From: an uncultured Clostridia bacterium
GTDB lineage: Bacteria > Bacillota > Clostridia > TANB77 > CAG-508
Reading direction: 5' to 3'
Length of the DNA: 39,307 bases
Assembly: GCA_947628085.1 (NCBI GenBank)
Contig: CANQYM010000013.1
Location: 1-39,307 of the forward strand
The notes under the pieces are model-generated. The model did not search any database. It had not been told where the DNA came from and was given only the letters and a program-made list of their open reading frames with translations. Of the stretch, positions 17,879-26,260 are shown piece after piece (within the stretch, counting starts at the first letter, position 1; every line of letters begins with the position of its first letter). Made by a program: the position numbers and the translations under genes.

Positions 17879-17914
17879 AAAATTAAAAGCATTTTTTTGC
17901 TTTAAAATTTAATA
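17879..17914 (-). terminator. Weak intrinsic terminator after dprA
   Basis: Minus strand: AAAGCA/TGCTTT (17898-17903 with 17886-17891) around a six-base loop is followed by TTTAATTTT. The stem is short and AT-rich. It lies just beyond the frame-corrected stop codon of dprA (17921-17923), which fits a terminator. Confidence 0.5.
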
Positions 17915-17920
17915 TTTTTA

Positions 17921-18782
17921 TTAATAAAATAAATCATCAGTTTTAGTAAATATGCTTGCTCCTTCTAAAATTAATTTATTAGTTCCAGTAGAATTAATTG
18001 AGTTTATGTTTCCGAGGAACAGCAAAAACATCTTTTCCTTGCTCTAAAGCATAGTCTGCTGTAATTAAGCTTCCACTTTTTTCTTTTGCTTCAACTACAA
18101 TTACTTTTTTAGATAATCCGCTTATAATTCTATTTCTTAATGGAAAATTATATTTTTCTGGTTTTGTTCCAAGTTTAAATTCTGAAATTATAGTTCCATT
18201 ATTTTCTAAAATTCTTTCAAATAGTTTTTTATTTTCAAAAGGATAAATTTCTTCATCTGATACTCCTGTTCCTAAAACAGCTATTGTTTTTCCAATTTTA
18301 CTATCTAATGCTCCCAAATGTGCAAATTTATCTATTCCTGTAGCTAATCCGCTTATTACATTTACATTTTTATCTGCGATTTCTTTCGCAATTTTTCTAG
18401 CCACATATTTTCCATATTCGCTTGCTATTCTAGAACCAACTATAGATACATTATCATCATATAAATTTTCAATTTTCCCCCTTATATATAAATATGCAGG
18501 AAAATCATTAATATTTTTCAAAATATTAGGATATTCTTCACTTTTAAAAGAAATTAATTTTATATTCTTTTTTTCAATATAGTTAATATATTTTTCTAAG
18601 TTTAATTTCTTTTTAACATCAAGAATTTCTTCTAAAGCTTTAGCTGTAATATTATTTTTTAATAACTCTTCTTTTTTTACGTTCCAAAGATTTTTACTAT
18701 TTTCAAACTTATCTAATAATTTTATTTTGCATGAATTGCCAATTTGTAAATTTGAAAACCATAAATCATAAATGTTTATCAT
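17921..18782 (-). pseudogene. dprA: DprA (DNA-processing protein), frameshifted near the 3' end
   Basis: DprA protects incoming single-stranded DNA and loads RecA in natural transformation. The Rossmann-like domain is clear: VSIVGSRIASEYGKYVA, SGLATGIDKFAHLGAL, AVLGTGV, ISEF, FPLRNRIISGLSKKVIVVEA and SGSLITADYALEQGKDVFAVP. The open frame then runs into RKHKLN and stops at 17994. Skipping one base at about 18014 (CCTCGGA read as CCT GGA) restores GNINSINSTGTNKLILEGA and a stop at 17921-17923. This is exactly the family's conserved C-terminal pattern (VPGN..S..S.G.N.LI..GA). The corrected protein would be 286 residues. The fault could be a true mutation, an assembly error or, less likely, programmed shifting at the rare CGG codon. 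AGGAGA is the ribosome binding site. Confidence 0.9.
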
Positions 18783-18804
18783 AAATTCTCCTATCTTTAC
18801 TTAA

Positions 18805-18834
18805 TAAAAAAAGACATGGCTTTAAGCTATGCCC
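18805..18834 (-). terminator. Intrinsic terminator after the second PBP gene
   Basis: Minus strand: a ten-bp stem GGCATAGCTT/AAGCCATGTC with one G-U pair and one mismatch, closed by a very short loop and followed by eight T. It lies between the PBP stop and the dprA ribosome binding site, with the hairpin base only about 30 bases before the dprA start. Confidence 0.82.
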
Positions 18835-18851
18835 CTTTAAAAAATATTAAC

Positions 18852-21353
18852 TTATTGTTGACCATTTCTTACTCTTTGTCTTGCTGCTTCTGCTGCTGCT
18901 TGTTGTGCACTTACATCTCCACCTGCTAAAGCCGCATCTGTTGCTGCTTGGAATGCTGCTTGATCTTCAGCTGAAACAGAACTTACTGCTCCTCCTTGAT
19001 GAAGTGTGCAATATTCTGTAGGTATTGCAGTTACACTTCCTTCAGTTGACCAAATTGGATCTTTTTCATATTCTGGAATATATGATGCCATCCCCGTTAC
19101 ATTTGGGCAAGCACCTGTTGCAAGCAATCCAGAATCATTGCAGATTGTAACACCTCCATGACCTTCGCAAGTTTCAGTTGGCATGTTTTCCGCAGTAAAT
19201 AATTCTGTGTAAACATCTCCACATCCTGGTCCTGGTAATTTTCCAGATACTCTACATACAGGTTGCCTTACAATTCCTTCTGGTTCTACATAAGTAGCAT
19301 TTTCTAAATCTTGATGTACTGCAGTCATAACTGCATCCCATATTCTTCCAGCTGGATTTCCATTTCCATATTTTACTGTTGCATTAAATTCATATCCATA
19401 CCAACATGTTGCTGTGTAGTATGGTGTAAATCCACAAAGCCATCTATCGTTATCATCATTTGTTGTTCCAGTTTTTGCAGAAACATCCATTCCTGGAATT
19501 GCACAATATGTTGCTGTTCCACTTATAACTGGTTGCTTTAATATATCTTTTTCTATATATGCATTTTGCTCACTCATTACTCTTTTTTGCTCTTGCTTTG
19601 GTTCTAGTATTACTTTTCCTTCGCTATCTTCTACTTTTGTATAGAAAGTTGGTGTTATATAAACTCCATCATTTGCTATTGCAGAATATGCTGCTGCTAA
19701 ATCTGCTGGTGATATACCTTCACTTAATCCGCCCAATGCAAGAGATAATCCAGATTCGCTAAAATCTGGTAGTCCAACACTTTTACAAAATTCTACTGAA
19801 GCTGGAATTCCAATATTTGTTAAAGCCTTTGCATGTGGAATATTTGCTGAAACCTCTATTGCTTGACGCATATTAAGCATTCCTCTATAACCATCATAGT
19901 TTTTAGGATTCCATGTTCCCCAAGATGTTGGTCTATCATAATAAACAGTTGCACCTGTAATTGTTCCTGTTTCTAATCCCGGAGCTATTACTGATATTGG
20001 TTTCATTGATGAACCTGTTTGCTTATGTACTTGTGTTGGATAATTGAAAAATCCAATTTTTGTTATTGCTGTTCTTTCTTCAGAGCTTCCTACAGCTGTA
20101 GCTGCTGCTACAACTTGTCCTGTTTTATGGTCTTCAATTACCATTGTTGGTGTAGAATATTGCGTTTTTGTTTCTCCAGTTTTTCTATCTACATATGTTG
20201 ATTTTGTAATATAATTGTCTTTTACAATTTCTTGTTCTAATATACTTTGTATGTTAGTTTTTTGAGTTGTATATATTTTAAATCCACTGCTATATAAATA
20301 CATTTCAGCCATATCACGATTCATATCTGGATTTGCTTCCATTATTTGGTCTAATATTTGGTCTATGGCTGCTGCTGTGTGATATGACACATCTGTTGTT
20401 ACATTTGCACTTTCGCCTTTTTTAAACTGTAATCCATTGTCTACTTCTGCAACTGCTTCTTTATATTGATCTTCATTAATATATTCAAGTTCTTTCATTT
20501 TGTCTAAAACTGTTTTTGTTCTAGTTTTTATTTTATCTTGCATTTCTGCTTTTTTAGCTTCATCCCCATCAAAGTCTGAGAATGGTTTATATGCATTTGG
20601 TGAATTATTTATTCCTGCCATATATGCACATTCTGCTATGCTCAAATCTTTTGCACTTTTATCAAAATAATATATTGAGCCAAGTTCTACACCATTTATG
20701 TCATCTCCACCAACAAATATTAAATTTAAATATAATTCTAATATTTGGTCCTTAGACAAAATGTGTTCTACTTGTATAGCTTTTGATATTTCTTTTATTT
20801 TTCTCATTACACCTGCTAAAGCTGTATTTTGCTTTTCTTGAGTTATGTTTTTTATAACTTGTTGTGTTATAGTACTTCCACCAAAACTAGAAGAACCTCC
20901 ATTTAAAAGGTATGTAATTGTTGCATAAGCAGTTCTTTTTACATCTATACCAGCATGCTCATAAAATCTCTCATCTTCTATTGCTACATAAGCTTTTGGT
21001 AAATATTCTGACATTTCAGCTAAACTTATGCTTTTTCTCTTTGTACCACCACTTAAAGTAGCAAGCAAATTACCATCAGCATCATAAACAGTAGAATTTT
21101 CATATCCTACTTTTAAGCTTTCTTCATCTATTTTAAGCTCATCTCCAAAGATTCCAACAAAAGAACCAGCTATAATTCCTGCAGCTATAATTCCACATAA
21201 AATGATTAAAAATAAAATTACTTTAAAAATACTCCAAAAAATTGAAGTTTTTTTCTTTCCTTTATTTTCTTTTTTTGTTTTGTTTTTCTCTTTTTTTGAA
21301 GAAGTTTTTTTATGTTCAGTTATTCTATTAGTTTTATTTTTTTCTTTTTTCAT
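18852..21353 (-). CDS. Class A penicillin-binding protein (second copy)
   Basis: Bifunctional transglycosylase and transpeptidase of 833 residues, paralogous to the PBP at 14985-17759. A Lys-rich N-terminus (1-37) is followed by a membrane helix (about 40-68). The GT51 domain has EDERFY (Glu at about 126), GGSTITQQ and the same ELYLNLIFVGG segment. The transpeptidase domain has GSSMK, SANIPHAK and AKTGTTNDD. The C-terminus differs from its sister: after a shared Cys-containing stretch it ends in an Ala/Gln-rich tail (QAAAEAARQR) with no Cys-rich repeats. Large parts of the GT51 coding sequence are nearly identical in DNA between the two copies. The ATG has AAAGGAG upstream. It follows folD and a terminator and precedes dprA. 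Confidence 0.95.
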   Translation of the reverse strand: MKKEKNKTNRITEHKKTSSKKEKNKTKKENKGKKKTSIFWSIFKVILFLIILCGIIAAGIIAGSFVGIFGDELKIDEESLKVGYENSTVYDADGNLLATLSGGTKRKSISLAEMSEYLPKAYVAIEDERFYEHAGIDVKRTAYATITYLLNGGSSSFGGSTITQQVIKNITQEKQNTALAGVMRKIKEISKAIQVEHILSKDQILELYLNLIFVGGDDINGVELGSIYYFDKSAKDLSIAECAYMAGINNSPNAYKPFSDFDGDEAKKAEMQDKIKTRTKTVLDKMKELEYINEDQYKEAVAEVDNGLQFKKGESANVTTDVSYHTAAAIDQILDQIMEANPDMNRDMAEMYLYSSGFKIYTTQKTNIQSILEQEIVKDNYITKSTYVDRKTGETKTQYSTPTMVIEDHKTGQVVAAATAVGSSEERTAITKIGFFNYPTQVHKQTGSSMKPISVIAPGLETGTITGATVYYDRPTSWGTWNPKNYDGYRGMLNMRQAIEVSANIPHAKALTNIGIPASVEFCKSVGLPDFSESGLSLALGGLSEGISPADLAAAYSAIANDGVYITPTFYTKVEDSEGKVILEPKQEQKRVMSEQNAYIEKDILKQPVISGTATYCAIPGMDVSAKTGTTNDDNDRWLCGFTPYYTATCWYGYEFNATVKYGNGNPAGRIWDAVMTAVHQDLENATYVEPEGIVRQPVCRVSGKLPGPGCGDVYTELFTAENMPTETCEGHGGVTICNDSGLLATGACPNVTGMASYIPEYEKDPIWSTEGSVTAIPTEYCTLHQGGAVSSVSAEDQAAFQAATDAALAGGDVSAQQAAAEAARQRVRNGQQ

Positions 21354-21385
21354 ATATTCTCCTTTGTAATCATTATATGAAATTT

Positions 21386-21417
21386 CATTAAAAGAGCATA
21401 GAGTTTTTCTATGCTCT
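21386..21417 (-). terminator. Intrinsic terminator after folD
   Basis: Minus strand: nine-bp perfect stem AGAGCATAG/CTATGCTCT (21409-21417 with 21393-21401) with a seven-base loop and a short TTTT tail. It directly follows the folD stop codon and lies about 40 bases before the start of the second PBP gene. The short T-run suggests partial read-through. Confidence 0.78.
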
Positions 21418-21420
21418 ATT

Positions 21421-22266
21421 TTATTTTAATTTTTGTGCAGATTTTACAACATTATTTAGAAGCATCGCAATTGTCATTGGTCCAACTCCACCTGGAACTG
21501 GTGTAATATAACTTGCTTTTTGTGACACAGCATCAAAATCTACATCTCCACATATTGTTCCATCCTCTAATCTATTAATTCCAACATCTATTATAACTGC
21601 ACCATCTTTTATCATGTTTTCTTTTACAAATTTTGGTTTGCCGATAGCTGCAATAACAATATCTGCTCTTTTTATTACTTCATCAATATTTTTTGTTCTT
21701 GAATGACATACAGTAACTGTTGCATTTTTATTTAACATACACTGAATCATTGGTTTTCCAACGATATTACTTCTTCCTAAAATTACTGCACTTTTTCCTT
21801 CTGTTTCAATATTGTATTCTTCTAATAACTTAATAATTCCATATGGTGTACAAGATATAAATGCATCTTCTCCAATACTTAAATTACCAACATTTATAGG
21901 ATTAAATCCATCTACATCTTTTTCTGGAGAAATTGTTCTAAATGCTTTATTTATGTTTATATGTTTTGGTACAGGACTTTGTAATAAAATTCCGTGTACA
22001 GAAAAGTCTTCATTAAGTTTATGTATAGTTTCTAATAAGGTTTCTTCTGAAGTATTTGCATCAAATAAATATTCTTCAAATTCTATTCCAGCTTTTTCGC
22101 AAGCCTTAGACTTATTTCTAACATAAACTTGTGATCCTGGGTCATCTCCTACCATAATTACAGCAAGTTTAGGATTAATTCCTTTTTCTTTTAATTTTAT
22201 TACTTCTTCTTTTAATTCTTTTCTTATTTTCTTTGCAACTTCTTTTCCATTAATTATTTCAGCCAT
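21421..22266 (-). CDS. folD: Bifunctional methylenetetrahydrofolate dehydrogenase/cyclohydrolase FolD
   Basis: Interconverts 5,10-methylene-THF, 5,10-methenyl-THF and 10-formyl-THF in cytosolic one-carbon metabolism, using NADP. The 281-residue length is standard. The catalytic Tyr and Lys are in QVYVRNKSKACEKAGI (Y48, K52). LLQSPVPKH, SPEKDVDGF, ILGRSNIVGKP and the C-terminal PVPGGVGPMT complete the family signature. The start ATG has no adjacent ribosome binding site. The nearest is AGAGGAG at 22300-22306, separated from the ATG by an eight-bp hairpin (22278-22297). It follows the SH3 surface protein by 41 bases, so it may be transcribed from the sortase string, and a terminator follows it. 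Confidence 0.97.
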   Translation of the reverse strand: MAEIINGKEVAKKIRKELKEEVIKLKEKGINPKLAVIMVGDDPGSQVYVRNKSKACEKAGIEFEEYLFDANTSEETLLETIHKLNEDFSVHGILLQSPVPKHININKAFRTISPEKDVDGFNPINVGNLSIGEDAFISCTPYGIIKLLEEYNIETEGKSAVILGRSNIVGKPMIQCMLNKNATVTVCHSRTKNIDEVIKRADIVIAAIGKPKFVKENMIKDGAVIIDVGINRLEDGTICGDVDFDAVSQKASYITPVPGGVGPMTIAMLLNNVVKSAQKLK

Positions 22267-22307
22267 TTATTTGATATGCAATTATTTATATAACTGCTTC
22301 TCCTCTC

Positions 22308-23525
22308 TTATTCAGATTTTTTAATATAAAAATATAATCCAGCTGATACAAGAGTTATAGCAATTACAGTAATTATGACATATAAATTATTTGCAATATT
22401 GTTTCCTACCTCAGGAAGTACTCCAACTTCTTCTTGAATTTCAGCTAGTTTTTGCTCTTCTGTTAACTCGTTTGTTGTTTCATCTGTTACTTCATTCGTA
22501 ATTTCATTTGTTACTTCATTTTGGTTTTCATCTTCCTCTGGTTTTGTGCTTGTTAATAGTCTTGTAGCTATATAAACTACTTGTCCGTTATATGTAATTC
22601 TAGACCAACCATTATCTGCAACACCAGTTCTTGTAACCTCTTGTCCTTTATCTAAATATCCTACTTTATCACTATCTGTAGACCAGCTTTTTCTTAAATT
22701 GCAATTTTGAGATGCATACATTTTTTCATTTACATCTTTAAATTTAACATCTTGATTAGTTGTTGCAGTAGCATTATCTGATTCTTTTTTTAAATATTGA
22801 CTAGAAACATATCCCGTTTTACCATTATAAGTTACTTTAGACCAGCCATTATCTCCAACAGCTGTTCTTGTTAATTTTGTGCCTGCTTGTAATAAACCAT
22901 ATGTAGCACTTTTAGCTGAAGCTTCTCTTCTAAAATTAACATTAGTTTCTGTTATAACTATTTCATTTACATTAGTATATTTGGCTTGAGAATCATTTGA
23001 AGTTTGATTATTATTTTCAGTGCTTGTAGAAGCATTGTTATTAGTTGTTCCAGCGTTATCTGTAGAAGGATTACTTGGCGTAGGTTGTGTTGTTTCTGGT
23101 GGCGTAGTACTTTGTTGTTTTATAATATTAATAGTTGAAGATAATGAGCCTCCATTTTCAATTTTAGTATTATTAGTACTTCCATCGCCTATTTTTATGT
23201 CTGTAACAGAAATTGTAGCTTGACCTTCTGATGCTGAACTTGTAGATAGCACTACATAATTTACAAAATCTGCAGTTCCTTTTTGATAAACTATATTTCC
23301 TGAAGCAGTTTTTCCATTGCTAAATTTTATTTGTACATTTGCAGATCCCATATATGTGTTTGACGGAAAATCTAAACTAACTTTAATATTCTCTCCAAGT
23401 GTAACTGATGATGGACAATTTAATTTTGCTTTACTTTCAGCATTACTATTTGTTATAAGAACAGACATCGATCCTATCATTATTATTAATAAAATTAGTG
23501 AAATTTGAAATACAATTTTTTTCAT
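22308..23525 (-). CDS. Surface protein with two SH3 domains and an LPEVG sorting signal
   Basis: A 405-residue exported protein. A signal peptide lies at about 1-29 (ending SNAES) and a beta-rich domain at about 31-135, possibly cohesin- or Ig-like. A Thr/Pro/Asn-rich linker (138-180) follows, then two bacterial SH3 domains at about 194-246 and 273-324, each with an LRK or FRR segment and DNGWS.(V/I)TYNG. An acidic Asn-Glu-Thr repeat spans 336-355. The C-terminus has LPEVG (370-374), a hydrophobic stretch (381-400) and KKSE, the layout of a sortase substrate. The sortase gene lies 17 bases upstream in the same direction, so this is very likely its substrate. SH3 domains bind wall glycan or peptide, so a cell-wall-attached role is inferred. 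Confidence 0.85.
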   Translation of the reverse strand: MKKIVFQISLILLIIMIGSMSVLITNSNAESKAKLNCPSSVTLGENIKVSLDFPSNTYMGSANVQIKFSNGKTASGNIVYQKGTADFVNYVVLSTSSASEGQATISVTDIKIGDGSTNNTKIENGGSLSSTINIIKQQSTTPPETTQPTPSNPSTDNAGTTNNNASTSTENNNQTSNDSQAKYTNVNEIVITETNVNFRREASAKSATYGLLQAGTKLTRTAVGDNGWSKVTYNGKTGYVSSQYLKKESDNATATTNQDVKFKDVNEKMYASQNCNLRKSWSTDSDKVGYLDKGQEVTRTGVADNGWSRITYNGQVVYIATRLLTSTKPEEDENQNEVTNEITNEVTDETTNELTEEQKLAEIQEEVGVLPEVGNNIANNLYVIITVIAITLVSAGLYFYIKKSE

Positions 23526-23542
23526 ATTTCTACCCCATCCTT

Positions 23543-24472
23543 TTATTCATTTTCATTTGAGTTTGTATTAGTATTAGTATTTGTGTTTGTATTTGTTGTG
23601 TTGCTTGTATTTGTTGTATTAGTATTTTCGTTTTCTTCATTGTTATTTTTTTCTTCTGCTTTTACTATAAGTCTTGATGTTGAACCATCTTCACATGTAA
23701 TTAAAGTGATTTCTACCTTATTTTCATCTTGCAATAAACATTTTAAGTCTTCTGGTTCTGCCTTAGATATTTCTGTTACTTTATATATTGTTTCTTCTAA
23801 ATACTTGTCTACAATTTTAAATTCATCTCCAACTTGAAGATTAGTTAAATTTGCAAACACACCTTCTTTATTATGTCCTGCTATGCAGAAGTTTCCATAG
23901 CTATTTAATGAACCACCATATAGTTTTGTAACTCCATTTTCTAATGCATTATCTTCATTAGAATCTAAAATGTATTGTTCTATACTTTGGTCTTCTATTA
24001 CTATTTTACCTAAAACTTTATATCCTTCGATTTCTTCTATCATTTTATTTTGAACAGGTTCTACTGGTTCGTTTTCTTCTGTTTCTCTTGAAGAAAAATA
24101 CCTATAACCCATAAATCCTGCTACTGCAATTAAAACAAGGATTAAAATAATTATAAAAAGTTTTTTAAAGTTAAATTCTTTTTCATCGTCATCAAAATCC
24201 ATATAATTGTTTTCTCTTGCGCTTGCAAATCCATTTAAAAATTCATCTGCTCTTTTTTGAGCAAATTCTTCATCACTCATTTTTTCTTCATTATTTTCGT
24301 TTTCATCGTCATCATCATTTTCTTCGTTACTAAAACTATATGGCTTTTTTATTTCATCTTCATTTCTATATCCATAAGTTTTTTTTGTGTCATCTTCTGT
24401 ATATCCTCTATATGTATAAGAACTTGTATCTCCGAAATCATTTGGATCTCCTGAATGCTTTCCTTTTCCCAT
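23543..24472 (-). CDS. Sortase with long acidic cytosolic N-terminus
   Basis: A 309-residue transpeptidase that joins secreted proteins to the cell wall. A hydrophilic, acidic N-terminus (1-104, including a run of Asp) precedes one membrane helix (about 105-123) and the extracytoplasmic sortase domain (about 145-275). The catalytic residues are visible: His200 in CIAGHN, Cys260 in TLITC and Arg267 in STSRLIV. The protein ends in an Asn/Thr repeat tail (280-309). The class is uncertain; the small domain and TLxTC followed closely by the Arg resemble class D or E more than B. GGAGG precedes the ATG. It sits between uppP upstream and the LPEVG protein downstream, with gaps of 14 and 17 bases. 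Confidence 0.9.
   Translation of the reverse strand: MGKGKHSGDPNDFGDTSSYTYRGYTEDDTKKTYGYRNEDEIKKPYSFSNEENDDDDENENNEEKMSDEEFAQKRADEFLNGFASARENNYMDFDDDEKEFNFKKLFIIILILVLIAVAGFMGYRYFSSRETEENEPVEPVQNKMIEEIEGYKVLGKIVIEDQSIEQYILDSNEDNALENGVTKLYGGSLNSYGNFCIAGHNKEGVFANLTNLQVGDEFKIVDKYLEETIYKVTEISKAEPEDLKCLLQDENKVEITLITCEDGSTSRLIVKAEEKNNNEENENTNTTNTSNTTNTNTNTNTNTNSNENE
23550..23632 (-). repeat. Low-complexity Asn/Thr codon repeats in the sortase 3' end
   Basis: Alternating AAT/AAC and ACT/ACA codons encode the Asn-Thr-rich C-terminus of the sortase. The near-repeat of six-base units makes this a candidate for length variation between strains by slippage. Confidence 0.7.
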
Positions 24473-24486
24473 ATAAATTCCTCCAT

Positions 24487-25290
24487 TTATCTTATAAATA
24501 TTGTTCCTAATATTATAAGTCCAAATATTATTCTATATATTGCAAATATTTTAAAACTACCTTTTTTCAAGAAGTTCATTAAAAATTTGATAACTATTAA
24601 TCCTACTATAAAACTTGCTAGTATTCCTAATATAAATGATAATGATATATCAAATTTTGTAATATCTACTAGCACAGCTGCAGCAACAATTGGAGTTGCA
24701 AGAAGAAAAGAAAATTTTGCAGAACTTTCTCTATCTATCTTTAAGGCTCTTGCAACTGTCATAGTTATTCCTGAACGTGAAACCCCTGGAAATGCAGCAG
24801 CCAACGCCTGTGAAATTCCTACTAAAATAGATTGTTTTAATGTTATATTTTCATAATTTGTTTCTGAACTTGCTTTTTTATCGACAACATATAATATTAT
24901 TCCCATAACTATTAAAGCTATTGCTATTAGTGCCATTTCTAAATTTATGTTTTCTCCAACTATCATTTCAGATATTTTGTCTAAAACTAAACTTAATATT
25001 CCAGCTGGAATTGTAGCTATTACTAGATACCAAAAAATTTTTCCATCTAGTGAATCTTCTTTTTTAAATACTTTTTTAAATCCACCTTTTATAAGATTTA
25101 TCCAATCTTTAAAAAAGAAAATGCATATAGCAAGTAGTGTGCCTAGGTGTAGGGCAACATCAAAAGATTCTGATATTTCTTCCCATCCAAAAAGCCATGG
25201 GAATACATTTAAATGTGCTGAACTAGATATAGGTAAAAATTCTGTTAAACCTTGAACTATACCTAATATTAATGCATGTATTGTTAACAT
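24487..25290 (-). CDS. uppP: Undecaprenyl-diphosphatase UppP (BacA)
   Basis: An integral membrane phosphatase that recycles undecaprenyl pyrophosphate to the monophosphate lipid carrier for wall synthesis; overproduction gives bacitracin resistance in other bacteria. Both signatures are present: GLTEFLPISSSAHL near residue 15 with the catalytic Glu and Ser, and PGVSRSGITM with the Arg and Ser. About eight hydrophobic helices span the 267 residues. I chose ATG at 25290, because the upstream in-frame TTG at 25302 overlaps the GGAGG ribosome binding site that serves this ATG. It lies 33 bases after dpaA and 14 before the sortase gene. UppS for the same lipid carrier is encoded at 34928-35635. 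Confidence 0.95.
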   Translation of the reverse strand: MLTIHALILGIVQGLTEFLPISSSAHLNVFPWLFGWEEISESFDVALHLGTLLAICIFFFKDWINLIKGGFKKVFKKEDSLDGKIFWYLVIATIPAGILSLVLDKISEMIVGENINLEMALIAIALIVMGIILYVVDKKASSETNYENITLKQSILVGISQALAAAFPGVSRSGITMTVARALKIDRESSAKFSFLLATPIVAAAVLVDITKFDISLSFILGILASFIVGLIVIKFLMNFLKKGSFKIFAIYRIIFGLIILGTIFIR

Positions 25291-25323
25291 TTTTTCCTCC
25301 AAATATTTTCATTAGTACACATA

Positions 25324-26193
25324 TTATAATTCTTTTAATACATGGTATAATGTTTCTTTTATAAATTCTGCTGATGTTATAGGTGCCACTTTTGCAGGTA
25401 GTGACAATGCCCAAATAATTTTTAAACCTTTTTCACTTGCTGCTTTTCTATCTATTCCACCAGGATTAGAAGCTAAGTCTATAACTATTGCTTCTTTTTT
25501 TATTAAATCTAATCTATCTCCTACTAATAGTTGGAAAGGTATTGTGTTTATTATTATATCGAATTTAGACAAATTTTCATCTAAATCGTTTAAATGTATT
25601 GGGTTATATCCATAAGCTTTTATCCAAGATATATCTTCATTTTTTCTAGCTTCACAATATACTTTTGCACCTATTCCATTTAACATTTTTGCTAATACTT
25701 TTCCAATTCTGCCAAATCCCATAACTAAAACATTAGTGCCATGTATTGTTCTTTGTGTTTCTTCCATTGCAATTTGAATTGTTCCTTCTGCTGTTGCTAT
25801 AGTATTTAAAACTGAAAATTCTTCTCTTTTTAGCAAATCTGTATATTGAATATTATTATTATCTAGTGCTTCTTTTTCTTTTGGTCCTATATTTCCTGCT
25901 ATTAAATATTTTCCTTTTAAAGCTTCAAAAAATTCTTCTAATTCAACAATATTTCTTCCAAATGGTGTTGATAATCTTCTTCTATCACTAGAAAGCGGTA
26001 CTGGTCCAACTACTACTTTAGAACTTCTTATTGCAACATCTAAAGTAGGACACATTTCTACACTTTCTAAGTTTAAAATTTCTTCAGAGTTTTCTAATCC
26101 ATAAGTATAAACTTTATATCCATCTTTATCAAGCATTTCAATAAGCTTTACTATTCTTAAGTCTCCTCCGATAACTGTTATTGATTTTTCCAT
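25324..26193 (-). CDS. dpaA: Dipicolinate synthase subunit A
   Basis: DpaA (SpoVFA) with DpaB makes dipicolinic acid for the spore core. The protein of 289 residues has an N-terminal domain with VIGGDLRIVKLIEML and the segment GPVPLSSDRRRLSTPFG. A Rossmann NAD(P)-binding domain follows with VLVMGFGRIGKVLAKML (near residue 155). The C-terminal pattern is VIDLASNPGGID, then WALSLPAKVAPITSAEF, both characteristic of the family. ATG at 26193 is preferred, because AAGGTGAT lies five bases upstream; the in-frame GTG at 26202 lies inside that ribosome binding site. No dpaB follows; uppP does. Presence of dpaA suggests a spore former, though not proof of sporulation. Confidence 0.9.
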   Translation of the reverse strand: MEKSITVIGGDLRIVKLIEMLDKDGYKVYTYGLENSEEILNLESVEMCPTLDVAIRSSKVVVGPVPLSSDRRRLSTPFGRNIVELEEFFEALKGKYLIAGNIGPKEKEALDNNNIQYTDLLKREEFSVLNTIATAEGTIQIAMEETQRTIHGTNVLVMGFGRIGKVLAKMLNGIGAKVYCEARKNEDISWIKAYGYNPIHLNDLDENLSKFDIIINTIPFQLLVGDRLDLIKKEAIVIDLASNPGGIDRKAASEKGLKIIWALSLPAKVAPITSAEFIKETLYHVLKEL

Positions 26194-26260
26194 ATCAATC
26201 ACCTTTTCCTCTCTAATTTCTTTAATACTAAATTCTATGTTTTGTAAGTTAATTTATGTA

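Noticed and set aside
18012..18020. Programmed +1 frameshifting in dprA
   Set aside because: CCT followed by the rare codon CGG was considered, but there is no stop codon at the shift point, no internal ribosome binding site and no known precedent in dprA. A mutation or sequence error is simpler.
23550..23632. A mobile or regulatory repeat array
   Set aside because: The repeats are in frame and simply encode the Asn/Thr-rich sortase tail.
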